49,714 nt of DNA from JANJTY01 sp038257155 (GCA_038257155.1 JBBSJP010000035.1:1-49714); one strand, 5' to 3'. Shown: positions 1 through 8,352, counted from the first letter of the stretch. Translations and numbers: made by a program. The notes: generated by a model not told the origin, from the sequence alone.

Positions 1-951
1 CTGACCGACAAGTTCTTCGCCACCAGCTTCTTCAACGCGGCCGGCGGCGGCGACCCGGTGATGTTCCAGCACATCTTCTGGTTCTTCGGGCACCCCGAGG
101 TCTACATCATGATCCTGCCGGCCTTCGGCATCGTGTCGGAGATCCTGCCGACCTTTGCGCGCAAGCCGCTGTTCGGCTACCAGGCCATGGTCTATGCGGT
201 CGCCTCGATCGCCTTCCTCAGCTTCATCGTCTGGGCGCACCACATGTTCACCGTCGGCATGCCGCTAGGCGCCGAGCTGTACTTCATGTACGCCACCATG
301 CTGATCGCCATACCCACCGGGGTGAAGGTGTTCAACTGGGTCAGCACGATGTGGAAGGGCTCGATGACCTTCGAAACCCCGATGCTGTTCGCCATAGGCT
401 TCGTCATCATGTTCACCATCGGTGGTTTCTCCGGCCTGATGCTGGCCATCGTGCCGGCCGACTTCCAGTACCACGACACCTACTTCGTGGTGGCGCACTT
501 CCACTACGTGCTGGTCACTGGCGCGATCTTCTCGATCATGGCCGCGGTGTACTACTGGCTGCCCAAGTGGTCGGGCCGCATGTATGACGAAAGGCTCGGC
601 AAGATCCACTTCTGGAGCAGCACCTTCTTCGTCAACCTGCTGTTCTTCCCGCAGCACTTCCTGGGTCTGGCCGGCATGCCGCGACGCATCCCTGACTACA
701 ACATGGCCTTTGCCGACTTCAATCAGTGGTCGTCGGTGGGCGGCTTCGGTTTCGGCCTGGCGCAGCTGATCCTCGTCTGGATCCTGATCAAGTGCTGCTG
801 GCTGGAGAAGGGTGCGAAGTCCGATGCGCGTTCCTGGGAAGGCGCCAAGGGTCTTGAGTGGACCGTACCCAGCCCGGCCCCGCACCACACCTTCAGCACT
901 CCGCCGCTGATCCGTGACGAGGATCTGGCACACGGAGACGTCACGCATTGA
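1..951 (+). CDS. ctaD: cytochrome c oxidase subunit I, C-terminal part (5' end outside window)
   Basis: This is the catalytic subunit of the aa3-type terminal oxidase in the inner membrane. It binds heme a, heme a3 and CuB and reduces oxygen to water. The reading frame is open from base 1, so about 317 C-terminal residues are present and the start lies upstream. Visible signatures are the WFFGHPEVY motif (CuB histidine and cross-linked tyrosine), VWAHHMF (the CuB histidine pair) and AHFHYVLV (the heme a3 and heme a ligands). Several hydrophobic helices follow, then a polar C-terminal tail. It is followed on the same strand by the 43-residue peptide, ctaG and ctaE, as expected for an oxidase operon. 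Identification is very secure. Confidence 0.97.
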   Translation: MTDKFFATSFFNAAGGGDPVMFQHIFWFFGHPEVYIMILPAFGIVSEILPTFARKPLFGYQAMVYAVASIAFLSFIVWAHHMFTVGMPLGAELYFMYATMLIAIPTGVKVFNWVSTMWKGSMTFETPMLFAIGFVIMFTIGGFSGLMLAIVPADFQYHDTYFVVAHFHYVLVTGAIFSIMAAVYYWLPKWSGRMYDERLGKIHFWSSTFFVNLLFFPQHFLGLAGMPRRIPDYNMAFADFNQWSSVGGFGFGLAQLILVWILIKCCWLEKGAKSDARSWEGAKGLEWTVPSPAPHHTFSTPPLIRDEDLAHGDVTH

Positions 952-999
952 TTCCGTGCGGGCTGCGGCATCCGTCGCAGCCCGCCCGATTCGAGCCCC

Positions 1000-1131
1000 A
1001 TGACCAGCATGACAATCAAGGACAGCAAGGATTCCGGACGCCGCGCGGCGCGCAAGACCGCGCTGCTGCTTGGCGGCATCGCGTTGACGATCTACGCGCT
1101 GTTCATCCTGACCGGAATGATCGGCCGATGA
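1000..1131 (+). CDS. 43-residue single-helix membrane peptide, probable oxidase assembly peptide
   Basis: This short ORF starts with MTSMTIKDSKD, carries a basic stretch (GRRAARK, about residues 13-19) and then one hydrophobic helix (about residues 20-40). That layout predicts an inner-membrane peptide with its N-terminus in the cytoplasm. Its TGA overlaps the ctaG start in an ATGA, so translation of the two is probably coupled. Small single-helix peptides at this position between ctaD and ctaG are known in proteobacteria and are annotated as cytochrome oxidase small assembly proteins. The function here is inferred from position and topology, not from a catalytic motif. Confidence 0.75.
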   Translation: MTSMTIKDSKDSGRRAARKTALLLGGIALTIYALFILTGMIGR

Positions 1132-1721
1132 GCACCACGGCCGGCTCGCGTGCCCTCAACCTGAAAGTGCTGCGCACCGCGCTGCTGGTTTCGTTCGGCG
1201 CGTTTGTCTTCGGCTTCTTCTTGCTGCCGCCGATCTACTACATCGCCTGCGAAAAGCTGTTCGGGATCAAGCTGGTCAACTCGCCTTCCGGCGAACAGCT
1301 GCTTGAAGGCGCGGTGATCGATCCGGATCGCTGGGTCACCGTGGAGTTCGATGGCACGGTCAATTCCAGGCTGCCCTGGAGCTTTCACCCGGCCCAGATG
1401 AGCATGAAGGTGCGTCCCGGCGAGCTTTACGAAACCGTCTACTTCGCGCGCAACGATTCACCGCGCCCGGTGGTGGGCCAGGCGGTACCCAGCGTTGCTC
1501 CCAGCACCGCATCGGCCTACTTCAACAAGACCGAGTGCTTCTGCTTCACCGAGCAGCTGCTGCAGGCCGGCGAATCACGCGACATGCCGGTGCGCTTCAT
1601 CGTTGATCCGGCCCTGCCGGACGATGTCCGCACCGTCACGCTTTCCTATACGTTCTACAATAACGACATCGCGACCCAGCGCGTGACCGGCTCCCAGAGC
1701 CTGTCGCACGGGTCGCCCTGA
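1128..1721 (+). CDS. ctaG: cytochrome c oxidase assembly protein CtaG (Cox11 family)
   Basis: CtaG/Cox11 delivers copper to the CuB site of subunit I. The 197-residue protein has one N-terminal membrane helix (about residues 18-40) and a periplasmic beta-rich domain. The copper-binding motif ECFCFTEQ is present, followed by the family-typical segment MPVRFIVDPALP. The open frame extends upstream to about 948, but the start at 1128 is preferred because it overlaps the preceding small ORF by ATGA and gives the usual family length. The gene lies between ctaD and ctaE, the standard position. Confidence 0.95.
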   Translation: MSTTAGSRALNLKVLRTALLVSFGAFVFGFFLLPPIYYIACEKLFGIKLVNSPSGEQLLEGAVIDPDRWVTVEFDGTVNSRLPWSFHPAQMSMKVRPGELYETVYFARNDSPRPVVGQAVPSVAPSTASAYFNKTECFCFTEQLLQAGESRDMPVRFIVDPALPDDVRTVTLSYTFYNNDIATQRVTGSQSLSHGSP

Positions 1722-1749
1722 CACCAGGCAAACCGGGGACTTCCGAACC

Positions 1750-2622
1750 ATGGCCCACACCCACGATCCCAATCTTTACTACGTGCCGCACGGCAGCTAC
1801 TGGCCGATGGTCGGTTCGGTCGGCCTGTTCACCACCGTGTTCGGCGCCGCCACCTGGATGAATGGCGCCGGCTGGGGTCAGCCGATGATGTTCGCCGGCA
1901 TCGCGATCCTGCTGGTGATGTTGTTTGGCTGGTTTGGCAGCGTGATCCGCGAATCGATCGCCGGGATGTACAACAGCCAGGTCGACGTGTCCTTCCGCAT
2001 GGGCATGGTGTGGTTCATTTTCTCTGAAGTGATGTTTTTCGCCGCCTTCTTCGGCGCACTGTTCTACGCGCGCATGTTCTCGATTCCGTGGCTGGGCGGT
2101 GAAGGCGACGGTGTTATGACCCATGCCCTGCTCTGGAGCGGCTACGATCCGGCATGGCCGACCAATGGCCCGGCACAGGTTGGTGGCGCCTACGAGACCG
2201 TCTCGGCCTGGGGCATCCCGCTGGTCAATACCCTGTTGCTGCTGACTTCGGGCGTCACCATCACCATCGCCCACCACGCCCTGCGCGCCGGCCACCGCGG
2301 CCAGCTGCTGTTCTGGCTGGGCGCCACCGTGGCACTCGGCGTCGTGTTCCTGGGCTTTCAGGCCTACGAATACATGCACGCGTATTCAGACCTCAACCTG
2401 ACCCTCGCCAGCGGCGTCTACGGTTCGACCTTCTACATGCTCACCGGCTTCCACGGCATGCACGTGACGCTCGGCGCCATCATGCTGACGGTCATCTGGC
2501 TGCGCTGCGCCAAGGGACATTTCACCAAGGACCACCACTTCGGTTTCGAAGCCGTGGCCTGGTACTGGCACTTCGTCGACGTCGTGTGGCTGGGCCTGTT
2601 CCTTTTTGTTTACGTGGTCTGA
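1750..2622 (+). CDS. ctaE: cytochrome c oxidase subunit III
   Basis: This is subunit III of the aa3 oxidase, a seven-helix inner-membrane protein that stabilises the catalytic core and proton uptake. At 290 residues it has the full family length. Signatures include the N-terminal YYVPHGSYWPM, SEVMFFAAFFGALFY in an early helix, FLGFQAYEY, TGFHGMHVTLG and the C-terminal AVAWYWHFVDVVWLGLF. It begins 28 bp after ctaG and ends the first part of the oxidase cluster. A palindromic repeat lies downstream, after which the next gene is on the opposite strand. Confidence 0.97.
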   Translation: MAHTHDPNLYYVPHGSYWPMVGSVGLFTTVFGAATWMNGAGWGQPMMFAGIAILLVMLFGWFGSVIRESIAGMYNSQVDVSFRMGMVWFIFSEVMFFAAFFGALFYARMFSIPWLGGEGDGVMTHALLWSGYDPAWPTNGPAQVGGAYETVSAWGIPLVNTLLLLTSGVTITIAHHALRAGHRGQLLFWLGATVALGVVFLGFQAYEYMHAYSDLNLTLASGVYGSTFYMLTGFHGMHVTLGAIMLTVIWLRCAKGHFTKDHHFGFEAVAWYWHFVDVVWLGLFLFVYVV

Positions 2623-2745
2623 TCCGTACCATCCAAAGCGCTCCCAGAGCAAAACGACTCCCTGCTCGTGGTGAACTTGTAGCCCGCCTTCCGACCCATC
2701 TGCCTTTCTCACTGAACCGTCGCGTTGCGCGGTCCATAGAGCATT

Positions 2746-2874
2746 GTCGGCTCCACCGCTACGCGGCTTGAGCCGACCTACGGTGGCTTGCCGGTAGTTG
2801 GTTCGTAGGTCGGATCAAGCGCCGTCGAATCACCGGGCCAGGCGACAGGCCATGACGGCGCGGATCCGACGCGC
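2746..2874. repeat. REP-like composite palindrome, copy 1
   Basis: Two hairpin arms face each other. The first has stem GTCGGCTC / GAGCCGAC around ccaCCGC-GCGGctt. The second runs from GTAGGTCGGATCAAGCGCC to GGCGCGGATCCGAC. The arms are joined through CTAC...GTAG. The same family occurs at 10019-10366, 18982-19097, 29748-29893 and 42198-42440. The rest of the gene-free stretch 2623-2958 shows no supportable gene. Confidence 0.85.
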
Positions 2875-2958
2875 GGATTCAGAGCTCATCACGAACCGCC
2901 CATCATGTAGTTTTTGAATTACATCGAGAGCAGGCTACAAATAGACAGCGCGCCTGAC

Positions 2959-3168
2959 TCAGCTTCCCACTCCGTGCGGTTGAATGAAGCCCGTCGCAAT
3001 GCCGATCAGCAGCAGCACGATCAGCAGCACGGAAAGCCCGATGCGACGCGTCAGCGCATTGACGGTGCGGTCGCTCTGGCTGCGATCGGTGAGCATGTAG
3101 TACAGACCCGCGCCCAGGTTGTAGACGATCAGGATCAGAAAAGCAGCAATGAGCAGTTTCTGCAGCAT
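2959..3168 (-). CDS. DUF2909 / twin-transmembrane protein
   Basis: This 69-residue protein has two hydrophobic helices (about residues 4-26 and 43-62) separated by a short charged loop (TDRSQSDRTVNALTRR). That is the layout of the DUF2909 twin-transmembrane family. Family members are often found between ctaE and SURF1 in beta- and gammaproteobacteria, always in oxidase clusters, and this one sits exactly there but on the opposite strand. A role in oxidase biogenesis is inferred from context. No active-site residues can be named. Confidence 0.8.
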   Translation of the reverse strand: MLQKLLIAAFLILIVYNLGAGLYYMLTDRSQSDRTVNALTRRIGLSVLLIVLLLIGIATGFIQPHGVGS

Positions 3169-3184
3169 CGGAATGGCGTGGTTG

Positions 3185-3209
3185 TGAGACAGGTCGGGGA
3201 ATTGTCTCA
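3185..3209. promoter_or_regulatory. 7-bp inverted repeat between divergent DUF2909 and SURF1 genes
   Basis: TGAGACA and TGTCTCA are separated by 11 bp in the 71-bp divergent intergenic region. The symmetry would suit a dimeric regulator or a small hairpin. No regulator is identified, and a chance match is possible. Confidence 0.25.
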
Positions 3210-3239
3210 GCTTCGACGCGTCGCGGTGAACGCACTGCG

Positions 3240-3974
3240 ATGAGACTGCGCATCCTGCTCACCGTGATGGCGATATGCACCGCGCTGGCCTTCGCCAGCC
3301 TGGGGCGCTGGCAGTGGCAACGTGGCGAGGAAAAAGCCGACCTGCTGCAGGCCTGGGAAGCGGCCCTGTTAGGCCCCGAGATTCCACTGCCGATAGCCCT
3401 GCAGGATCAAGGCCTGCTGCCGCAGCGTGTCAACGGCGAGGGCCAGTTCATTGGCCCCTATCTGCTGCAGGACAACCAGCGCCATGGTGGCCGCGTCGGG
3501 CTGCGCTACTTTCGCGCAATGCAGATCTGCTGCGACGACCAGACAGTTCTGGTGGATCTGGGCTGGCGACCCTGGGGCGATGCGCGCCAGCTTCCCGAGC
3601 CGGCCAAACTGCCCGAGAAGGCCAAGGTCGCAGGCCTGCTGGTGCCCTGGCCCGGCCAGGGCATCGCCATGGGTGCCGACGCCTGGAACATCTCAGCGGC
3701 GAACGAAGTGCTGCTGCTACGAATCGATCGCGAAGCGCTCGTCCAGCACCTCGGCCTTGAGCTTTCCGGGCGCCTGCTACGCCTCGATCCGCAGCTCGAT
3801 ATCGGCTTCGAGCGCGACCTTGAAGCCCTTCCCAACACCCTGCCGCCCGAGCGACATCGCGGCTACGCGGTGCAGTGGTTCGGCCTGGCCCTCACCGTGC
3901 TGATTGTCTACATCGTTCTCAGCGTTCGCGCGCAGCGTCGCAGCTCCAATTCTTCCAAGACAGAATCCCAATGA
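3240..3974 (+). CDS. SURF1 family oxidase assembly protein
   Basis: SURF1 (Shy1) proteins assist heme a insertion and assembly of cytochrome c oxidase. The 244-residue protein shows the family layout: an N-terminal membrane helix with the LGRWQWQR motif just after it, a periplasmic domain, and a C-terminal helix (about residues 206-230) preceded by HRGYAVQWFGLALT. Its stop overlaps the next start in an ATGA at 3971-3974, so it is probably translationally coupled to the downstream CxxxC protein. It begins the second half of the oxidase cluster with ctaA and ctaB. Confidence 0.93.
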   Translation: MRLRILLTVMAICTALAFASLGRWQWQRGEEKADLLQAWEAALLGPEIPLPIALQDQGLLPQRVNGEGQFIGPYLLQDNQRHGGRVGLRYFRAMQICCDDQTVLVDLGWRPWGDARQLPEPAKLPEKAKVAGLLVPWPGQGIAMGADAWNISAANEVLLLRIDREALVQHLGLELSGRLLRLDPQLDIGFERDLEALPNTLPPERHRGYAVQWFGLALTVLIVYIVLSVRAQRRSSNSSKTESQ

Positions 3975-4519
3975 CGCCCAAGACCCGCTCGCGACTGATT
4001 TTGCTGGCCATCGTGACCATGTTCCTCGTGCCGTTCTTTGCCGCCGTGGTGATGCGCTTCTCCGGATGGGAGCCCGAGCGCACGCGCAACTTCGGTGAAC
4101 TGCTCGACCCGCCGGTACAGATACAGCAGATTCCACTGCACCGCACGGACGGCAGTGAATACGTCTACGAGCCGGTCGAGCGCCGCTGGCAGATACTGGT
4201 GTTCGCCCCGCCTGATTGCGGCCAGCCCTGCCTGGTGATGGCCGATACCATCTACCGGGTCTGGCTGGGAGAAGGCCGCAAGGCCGCCAAGGTGCGCGTG
4301 CTGTGGTTCGGGGCTGTGCCGAAGGAGATCGCCGAGTATTCGGGCTTCATCCCGATGCGCGAGTCGGCCGAGCTGCTGACTGCCATGCCTTCCTTTCCGC
4401 CCAGTGACGCTGGCCTGCCGGTCTATCTGGTCGATCCGTCCGGCTTTCTGGTGATGCGCTATGCACCGGGCTTCGATCCCAGCGGCCTGCGCAAGGATCT
4501 CGGCCGGCTCATCAAGTAG
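3971..4519 (+). CDS. membrane-anchored thioredoxin-fold (SCO-like) protein with CxxxC motif
   Basis: The 182-residue protein has an N-terminal membrane helix (about residues 9-28) and a periplasmic domain resembling SCO/thioredoxin-fold proteins. The C83-x3-C87 pair lies in FAPPDCGQPC after a hydrophobic strand (WQILVFAP), and the C-terminus contains VYLVDPSGFLVMRY and DPSGLRKDLGRLIK, typical of the last part of SCO-like folds. A histidine corresponding to the third SCO copper ligand is not evident before that strand. SCO proteins metallate CuA of subunit II or act as thiol reductants. Location between SURF1 and ctaA supports an oxidase assembly role. The start at 3971 was chosen because it overlaps the SURF1 stop by 4 bp. 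Confidence 0.8.
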   Translation: MTPKTRSRLILLAIVTMFLVPFFAAVVMRFSGWEPERTRNFGELLDPPVQIQQIPLHRTDGSEYVYEPVERRWQILVFAPPDCGQPCLVMADTIYRVWLGEGRKAAKVRVLWFGAVPKEIAEYSGFIPMRESAELLTAMPSFPPSDAGLPVYLVDPSGFLVMRYAPGFDPSGLRKDLGRLIK

Positions 4520-4577
4520 TCACCACACCGCCGCGCGCATCATCTGCGCATTGCTTCGTACCCATCGATACTCCCTC

Positions 4578-5732
4578 ATGACCGCTTCCAACCCTTGGTT
4601 CACCCGCCTTGCCTGGACCGCCGTGGCCCTGGCCCTGTGCGTGATCGTGTTCGGCGCCTTCGTGCGCCTGTCGCACGCCGGCCTGTCCTGCCCCGACTGG
4701 CCGACCTGCTACGGCAAAGCAAGCTGGCCCAAGGCAGAACTCGACATCGCCGCGGCCAACGAGAACTTTCCGCAGCGCGTGGTGGAAGTCTCCAAGGCCT
4801 GGCGCGAGCAGTTCCATCGCCACATCGCCGCCCTGCTGGGCGTGCTGGTGCTGAGCCTGGCGGCGATTGCCGTGCGTCGACGCCGCATGGGCCTGGCGGT
4901 GATCTTCGGTGCTGCCGTGATAGTGGCCATTGCGATTCCGCTCTACATGCGCGAAGCGCATACCGTGGCGGTGCTGCTGGCGGCAGCGGCCGAACTGACC
5001 CTGCTCGGCTTCGCGCTGCGCTGGTGCAACCGCGACTTCGCCCGGGTGGCCACCATTACCCTGGCGGTCATCATCTTCCAGGCCATCCTCGGCATGTGGA
5101 CGGTCACCTGGCTGCTGAAGCCGGCCATCGTGATGGCGCACCTGTTGGGCGGCCTGACCACGTTCTCGCTGATCCTGTGGATGGCGGTACGCAGCGCGAA
5201 CCGGCTGCCGCCGCTATCGCAGGCGGTTCCGCTGCGGGGCCTGCTGTGGTCGGGCCTGGGCCTGCTGGCGGTGCAGATCGCGCTGGGCGGCTGGGTATCG
5301 GCCAACTACGCGGCGCTGGCCTGCGGCACCGATTTCCCGCGCTGCCTGGGCCAGTGGTGGCCGCAAACCGACTTTGCCGAAGGCTTCGTGCTGTGGCGCG
5401 GCATCGGCGTGGATTACGAAGGCGGTGTGCTGGACGGCCCTGCGCGCACCGCAATCCAGCTGACCCATCGCCTGTTCGCCATCGTCGTGCTCGGCCATCT
5501 GCTGGTTCTCGCCCTGCGCCTGCGCCGTACCGCCGGACTTTCGGGTTGGGGCTGGGCATTGGCCGCCGCGCTTGGCCTGCAGATCGCGCTGGGCATCAGC
5601 AACGTGATCTACGGCCTGCCGCTGGCCATCGCCACCGCCCACAACGCTGGCGCCGTGCTGCTGCTGGGCATCATCGTGGCTTTGCTGGCGCGGGCGCGAA
5701 GCGCGATCTCGGTGCCTGGTGTTGTTGGTTGA
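4578..5732 (+). CDS. ctaA: heme A synthase
   Basis: CtaA (Cox15) oxidises the heme O methyl group to give heme A for the aa3 oxidase. The 384-residue protein has about eight membrane helices. It carries two cysteine pairs (LSCPDWPTCYG near residues 37-46 and ACGTDFPRC in the second half) and histidines in REQFHRHIAA, REAHTV, QLTHRLFA and ATAHNAG, consistent with heme ligation. The frame stays open to 4461, but that extension overlaps the upstream gene; the ATG at 4578 gives MTASNPWFTRLAW and the normal length. It precedes ctaB. Confidence 0.95.
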   Translation: MTASNPWFTRLAWTAVALALCVIVFGAFVRLSHAGLSCPDWPTCYGKASWPKAELDIAAANENFPQRVVEVSKAWREQFHRHIAALLGVLVLSLAAIAVRRRRMGLAVIFGAAVIVAIAIPLYMREAHTVAVLLAAAAELTLLGFALRWCNRDFARVATITLAVIIFQAILGMWTVTWLLKPAIVMAHLLGGLTTFSLILWMAVRSANRLPPLSQAVPLRGLLWSGLGLLAVQIALGGWVSANYAALACGTDFPRCLGQWWPQTDFAEGFVLWRGIGVDYEGGVLDGPARTAIQLTHRLFAIVVLGHLLVLALRLRRTAGLSGWGWALAAALGLQIALGISNVIYGLPLAIATAHNAGAVLLLGIIVALLARARSAISVPGVVG

Positions 5733-5799
5733 TTTGAATCGTTGAGGAATAGAGCCGGTGCAGGAGACTCAACGAGGAGCAACGGGCCGCGTCCCTGAG

Positions 5800-6063
5800 C
5801 CCCTATCCCCGCGGGAAAGGGGTTGGGGTGAGGGGCAAACCCGCCGCAGTTTTTCTTGAATCGACATCTCCCTGACGAACCCCGCGGACAGAGCACAGCC
5901 TTCGCCCGGACGTCGATGCCGCCCGGACAGAACGAATTCGAGGCCGCCCAGTCCAACCCTGGAGCTTCTCCATGCACCCGCACCGTCGCTGTCCTCCCAT
6001 AAGTGCGCAGCGAGTCCGGCCCCTCACCCCAACCCCTCTCCCGCAGGGAGAGGGGCTTTGGGG
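5800..6063. repeat. paired GC-rich hairpins in inverted orientation enclosing about 184 bp
   Basis: The left arm (5800-5835) reads CCCC...CCCGCGGG...GGGG followed by TTGGGGTGAGGGG. The right arm (6020-6063) is its inverse, CCCCTCACCCCAA followed by a CCCCTCTCCC/GGGAGAGGGG hairpin. Together they form a BIME-like inverted pair in the 409-bp gap between ctaA and ctaB. A second pair occurs at 21013-21111. No gene is supported inside; open frames here are repeat read-through. Confidence 0.8.
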
Positions 6064-6141
6064 CGTGGCCTCTGGTGGTTGCGTCTCTTGGAAGGACGGC
6101 TCGCCCACCATGAACCGGTAGAAGTTGAGAGAGCGTCTCCG

Positions 6142-7131
6142 ATGGCATCACCACCCCGCAGCCCCCAACCCACCCGTTCCGCTTACCATGGGCGGCTGTC
6201 CGCCTCCGAATCCAACCCGTCGCAGATGACCCTTGCCGCCCGCCAGTACTGGCAACTCACCAAACCACGCGTAGTTGCGCTCATCGCGTTCACTGCCGTT
6301 GTGGGCATGCTGCTGGCCACACCGGACCTTCCGCCCTGGCGCGCGCTGGTGTTCGGTACGCTGGGCATCTGGCTGGCGGCGTCCTCGGCCGCGGCGATCA
6401 ATCACCTGCTCGACCAGCGCATCGACGCCATCATGGCGCGCACGTCGCACCGGCCCTTGCCTACCGGCTCGCTCACTTCGACCCAGGTGCTGATTTTCGC
6501 GGTAATCCTTGGCGCGGCATCAATGAGCCTGCTGGTTTGGCAGGTCAATTCGCTGACCGCCTGGCTTACCTTCGCTTCGTTGATCGGCTACGCCATCATC
6601 TACACCGGCTACCTGAAACGCGCCACGCCGCAGAACATCGTGATCGGCGGCCTCGCCGGCGCCGCGCCGCCCGCCCTCGGCTGGGTGGCCGTCACCGGCG
6701 AACTGCATGCACATGCCCTGCTGCTGGTGCTGATCATCTTCGTCTGGACCCCACCGCATTTCTGGGCCCTGGCCATCTTCCGCCGCGAAGACTACGCCCG
6801 CGCCATGATCCCGATGCTGCCGGTTACCCACGGCGTCGAGTACACGCGCTGGCAAATCCTTTTCTACACCGTGCTGCTGGTGGTCTGCACGGTACTGCCC
6901 TGGCTCAGCGGCATGAGCGGCCTGTTCTACCTGGGCGGCGCGCTGGTGCTGGGTGGCATGTTCCTCTACTACGCCGTGCGCCTGATGAATCCGCCCGGCG
7001 AAGCCTACGCCATGCAGGTATTCAACTATTCGATCCTCTACCTGATGGCCCTGTTCGCCTTTCTGCTGGCGGATCACTACCTGATGCCGGCGCCGGCCGA
7101 GGCGGTGGTCATGCAGTTTGAGCCTGGGTGA
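6142..7131 (+). CDS. ctaB: protoheme IX farnesyltransferase (heme O synthase)
   Basis: CtaB (Cox10) attaches the farnesyl chain to protoheme to give heme O, the substrate of CtaA. It belongs to the UbiA prenyltransferase superfamily and has about nine membrane helices. The first Asp-rich motif is NHLLDQRIDAIMART, and the family-typical WTPPHFWALA and REDYARAMIPMLPV follow. Two starts are plausible. ATG 6142 has a GAGAG stretch 8 bp upstream and gives 329 residues. ATG 6226 gives MTLAARQYWQLTKPRVVAL and 301 residues, closer to the usual length, but has no clear ribosome binding site. Confidence 0.93.
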   Translation: MASPPRSPQPTRSAYHGRLSASESNPSQMTLAARQYWQLTKPRVVALIAFTAVVGMLLATPDLPPWRALVFGTLGIWLAASSAAAINHLLDQRIDAIMARTSHRPLPTGSLTSTQVLIFAVILGAASMSLLVWQVNSLTAWLTFASLIGYAIIYTGYLKRATPQNIVIGGLAGAAPPALGWVAVTGELHAHALLLVLIIFVWTPPHFWALAIFRREDYARAMIPMLPVTHGVEYTRWQILFYTVLLVVCTVLPWLSGMSGLFYLGGALVLGGMFLYYAVRLMNPPGEAYAMQVFNYSILYLMALFAFLLADHYLMPAPAEAVVMQFEPG

Positions 7132-7151
7132 CGCGCGGCGCCGCAAACCCC

Positions 7152-7216
7152 GTAGGGTGGGCCTTGGCCCACCATCGCCGAAACACCGGCCCACGGTGCG
7201 CCAAGGCGCACCCTAC
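7152..7216. repeat. GTAGGGTGGGCC-type inverted repeat
   Basis: The left arm GTAGGGTGGGCCTTGGCCCACC is itself palindromic; the right arm GGTGCGCCAAGGCGCACCCTAC is a diverged inverse. The whole can fold into one long stem or two hairpins. The same family recurs at 49457-49592. It lies between ctaB and gap. Confidence 0.75.
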
Positions 7217-7239
7217 TGCGGCCACCACTCACTTCTCGC

Positions 7240-7268
7240 TGCACTGCAGCACGCCCGCAGGCTACAAT
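7240..7268 (+). promoter_or_regulatory. possible promoter of gap
   Basis: A TACAAT -10-like hexamer at 7263-7268 lies about 64 bp before the gap start. The -35 region 17 bp upstream (TGCACT) is poor. The -10 alone is the support. Confidence 0.3.
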
Positions 7269-7331
7269 TGCCGGTTCCAGCGCGGGCTTTCGGCCGCGCC
7301 CTTTCCCGCCCATCCAAGGAGAGCAACGCCC

Positions 7332-8345
7332 ATGGCCATCAAGGTCGCGATCAACGGTTATGGCCGCATCGGCCGCAATGTCATGCGTGCCATTCACGAG
7401 TCAGGCCGTGCCAAGGAGTTCAATGTCGTTGCGATCAACGATCTGGGCGATGCCGAGACCAATGCGCACCTCACCCAGTACGACACCGCGCACGGCAAGT
7501 TCCCGGGTACGGTAACTGTTGAGGGCGGCGATCTGGTGGTGAACGGCGATCGCATCCGGGTCTGCGCCGAGCGCGATCCTGCCAAGCTGCCTTGGGCCGA
7601 GCTGGGCGTGGACGTGGTGCTGGAATGCACCGGGCTGTTCACCAGCAAGGCCAAGGCCGGCGCGCATCTGACGGCGGGAGCAAAGAAGGTAATCATTTCG
7701 GCGCCGGGCGGCAGCGATGTCGACGGCACCTTCGTGTACGGCGTCAATCACGACCAGCTCAAGAGCAGCTTCGAGGTGATCTCGAACGCGTCCTGCACTA
7801 CCAACTGCCTGGCGCCACTGGCCAAGGTGCTGCACGACAAGATCGGCATCGTGCACGGACTGATGACCACCATCCACGCCTACACCAATGATCAGGTGCT
7901 GACCGACGTATTCCACAGCGACCTGCGCCGCGCGCGTTCAGCCACGATGAGCCAGATTCCGGCCAAGACCGGCGCTGCCGCCGCGGTGGGTCTGGTGCTG
8001 CCGGTGCTCAACGGCAAGCTCGACGGCTTCGCGATGCGCATTCCGACCATCAATGTGTCGGTGGTCGACCTCACCTTCGTCGCGGCGCGTGCCACGACGA
8101 AGGACGAGATCGATGCCGCGGTGAATGAAGCCGCAAATGGCGCATTGAAGGGCATCCTGGGCGTCAACACCAAGCCGCTGGTGTCGATCGACTTCAACCA
8201 CGATCCGCGCAGCTCGATATACGACAGCACGCAGACCCGTGTGATGGGCGGCACCCTGGTAAAGGTGCTGTCCTGGTACGACAACGAGTGGGGCTTCTCC
8301 AACCGCATGCTGGACATGACCCAGGCCCTGATGGCGGCCAAGTAG
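7332..8345 (+). CDS. gap: glyceraldehyde-3-phosphate dehydrogenase, type I
   Basis: This enzyme oxidises glyceraldehyde 3-phosphate with NAD+ and phosphate to 1,3-bisphosphoglycerate in glycolysis and runs in reverse in gluconeogenesis. The 337-residue protein begins MAIKVAINGYGRIGRN (Rossmann NAD site). It has the catalytic SNASCTTNC with C155 and the partner histidine H182 in TTIHAYTNDQ, and ends with WYDNEWGFSNRM. ATG 7332 follows an AAGGAG site about 9 bp away; upstream open frame to 7128 runs through a repeat and is rejected. A strong hairpin follows at 8353-8385, so the gene is probably monocistronic. Confidence 0.97.
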   Translation: MAIKVAINGYGRIGRNVMRAIHESGRAKEFNVVAINDLGDAETNAHLTQYDTAHGKFPGTVTVEGGDLVVNGDRIRVCAERDPAKLPWAELGVDVVLECTGLFTSKAKAGAHLTAGAKKVIISAPGGSDVDGTFVYGVNHDQLKSSFEVISNASCTTNCLAPLAKVLHDKIGIVHGLMTTIHAYTNDQVLTDVFHSDLRRARSATMSQIPAKTGAAAAVGLVLPVLNGKLDGFAMRIPTINVSVVDLTFVAARATTKDEIDAAVNEAANGALKGILGVNTKPLVSIDFNHDPRSSIYDSTQTRVMGGTLVKVLSWYDNEWGFSNRMLDMTQALMAAK

Positions 8346-8352
8346 GCGATCT

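Noticed and set aside
265..948. 227-residue minus-strand ORF opposite ctaD
   Set aside because: It is a shadow of the conserved ctaD frame in GC-rich DNA; its composition (H, R, E, V) is nonsensical.
5609..6154. 181-residue minus-strand ORF in the ctaA-ctaB gap
   Set aside because: It is composed of read-through of the GC-rich hairpin pair; no ribosome site or conservation signal.
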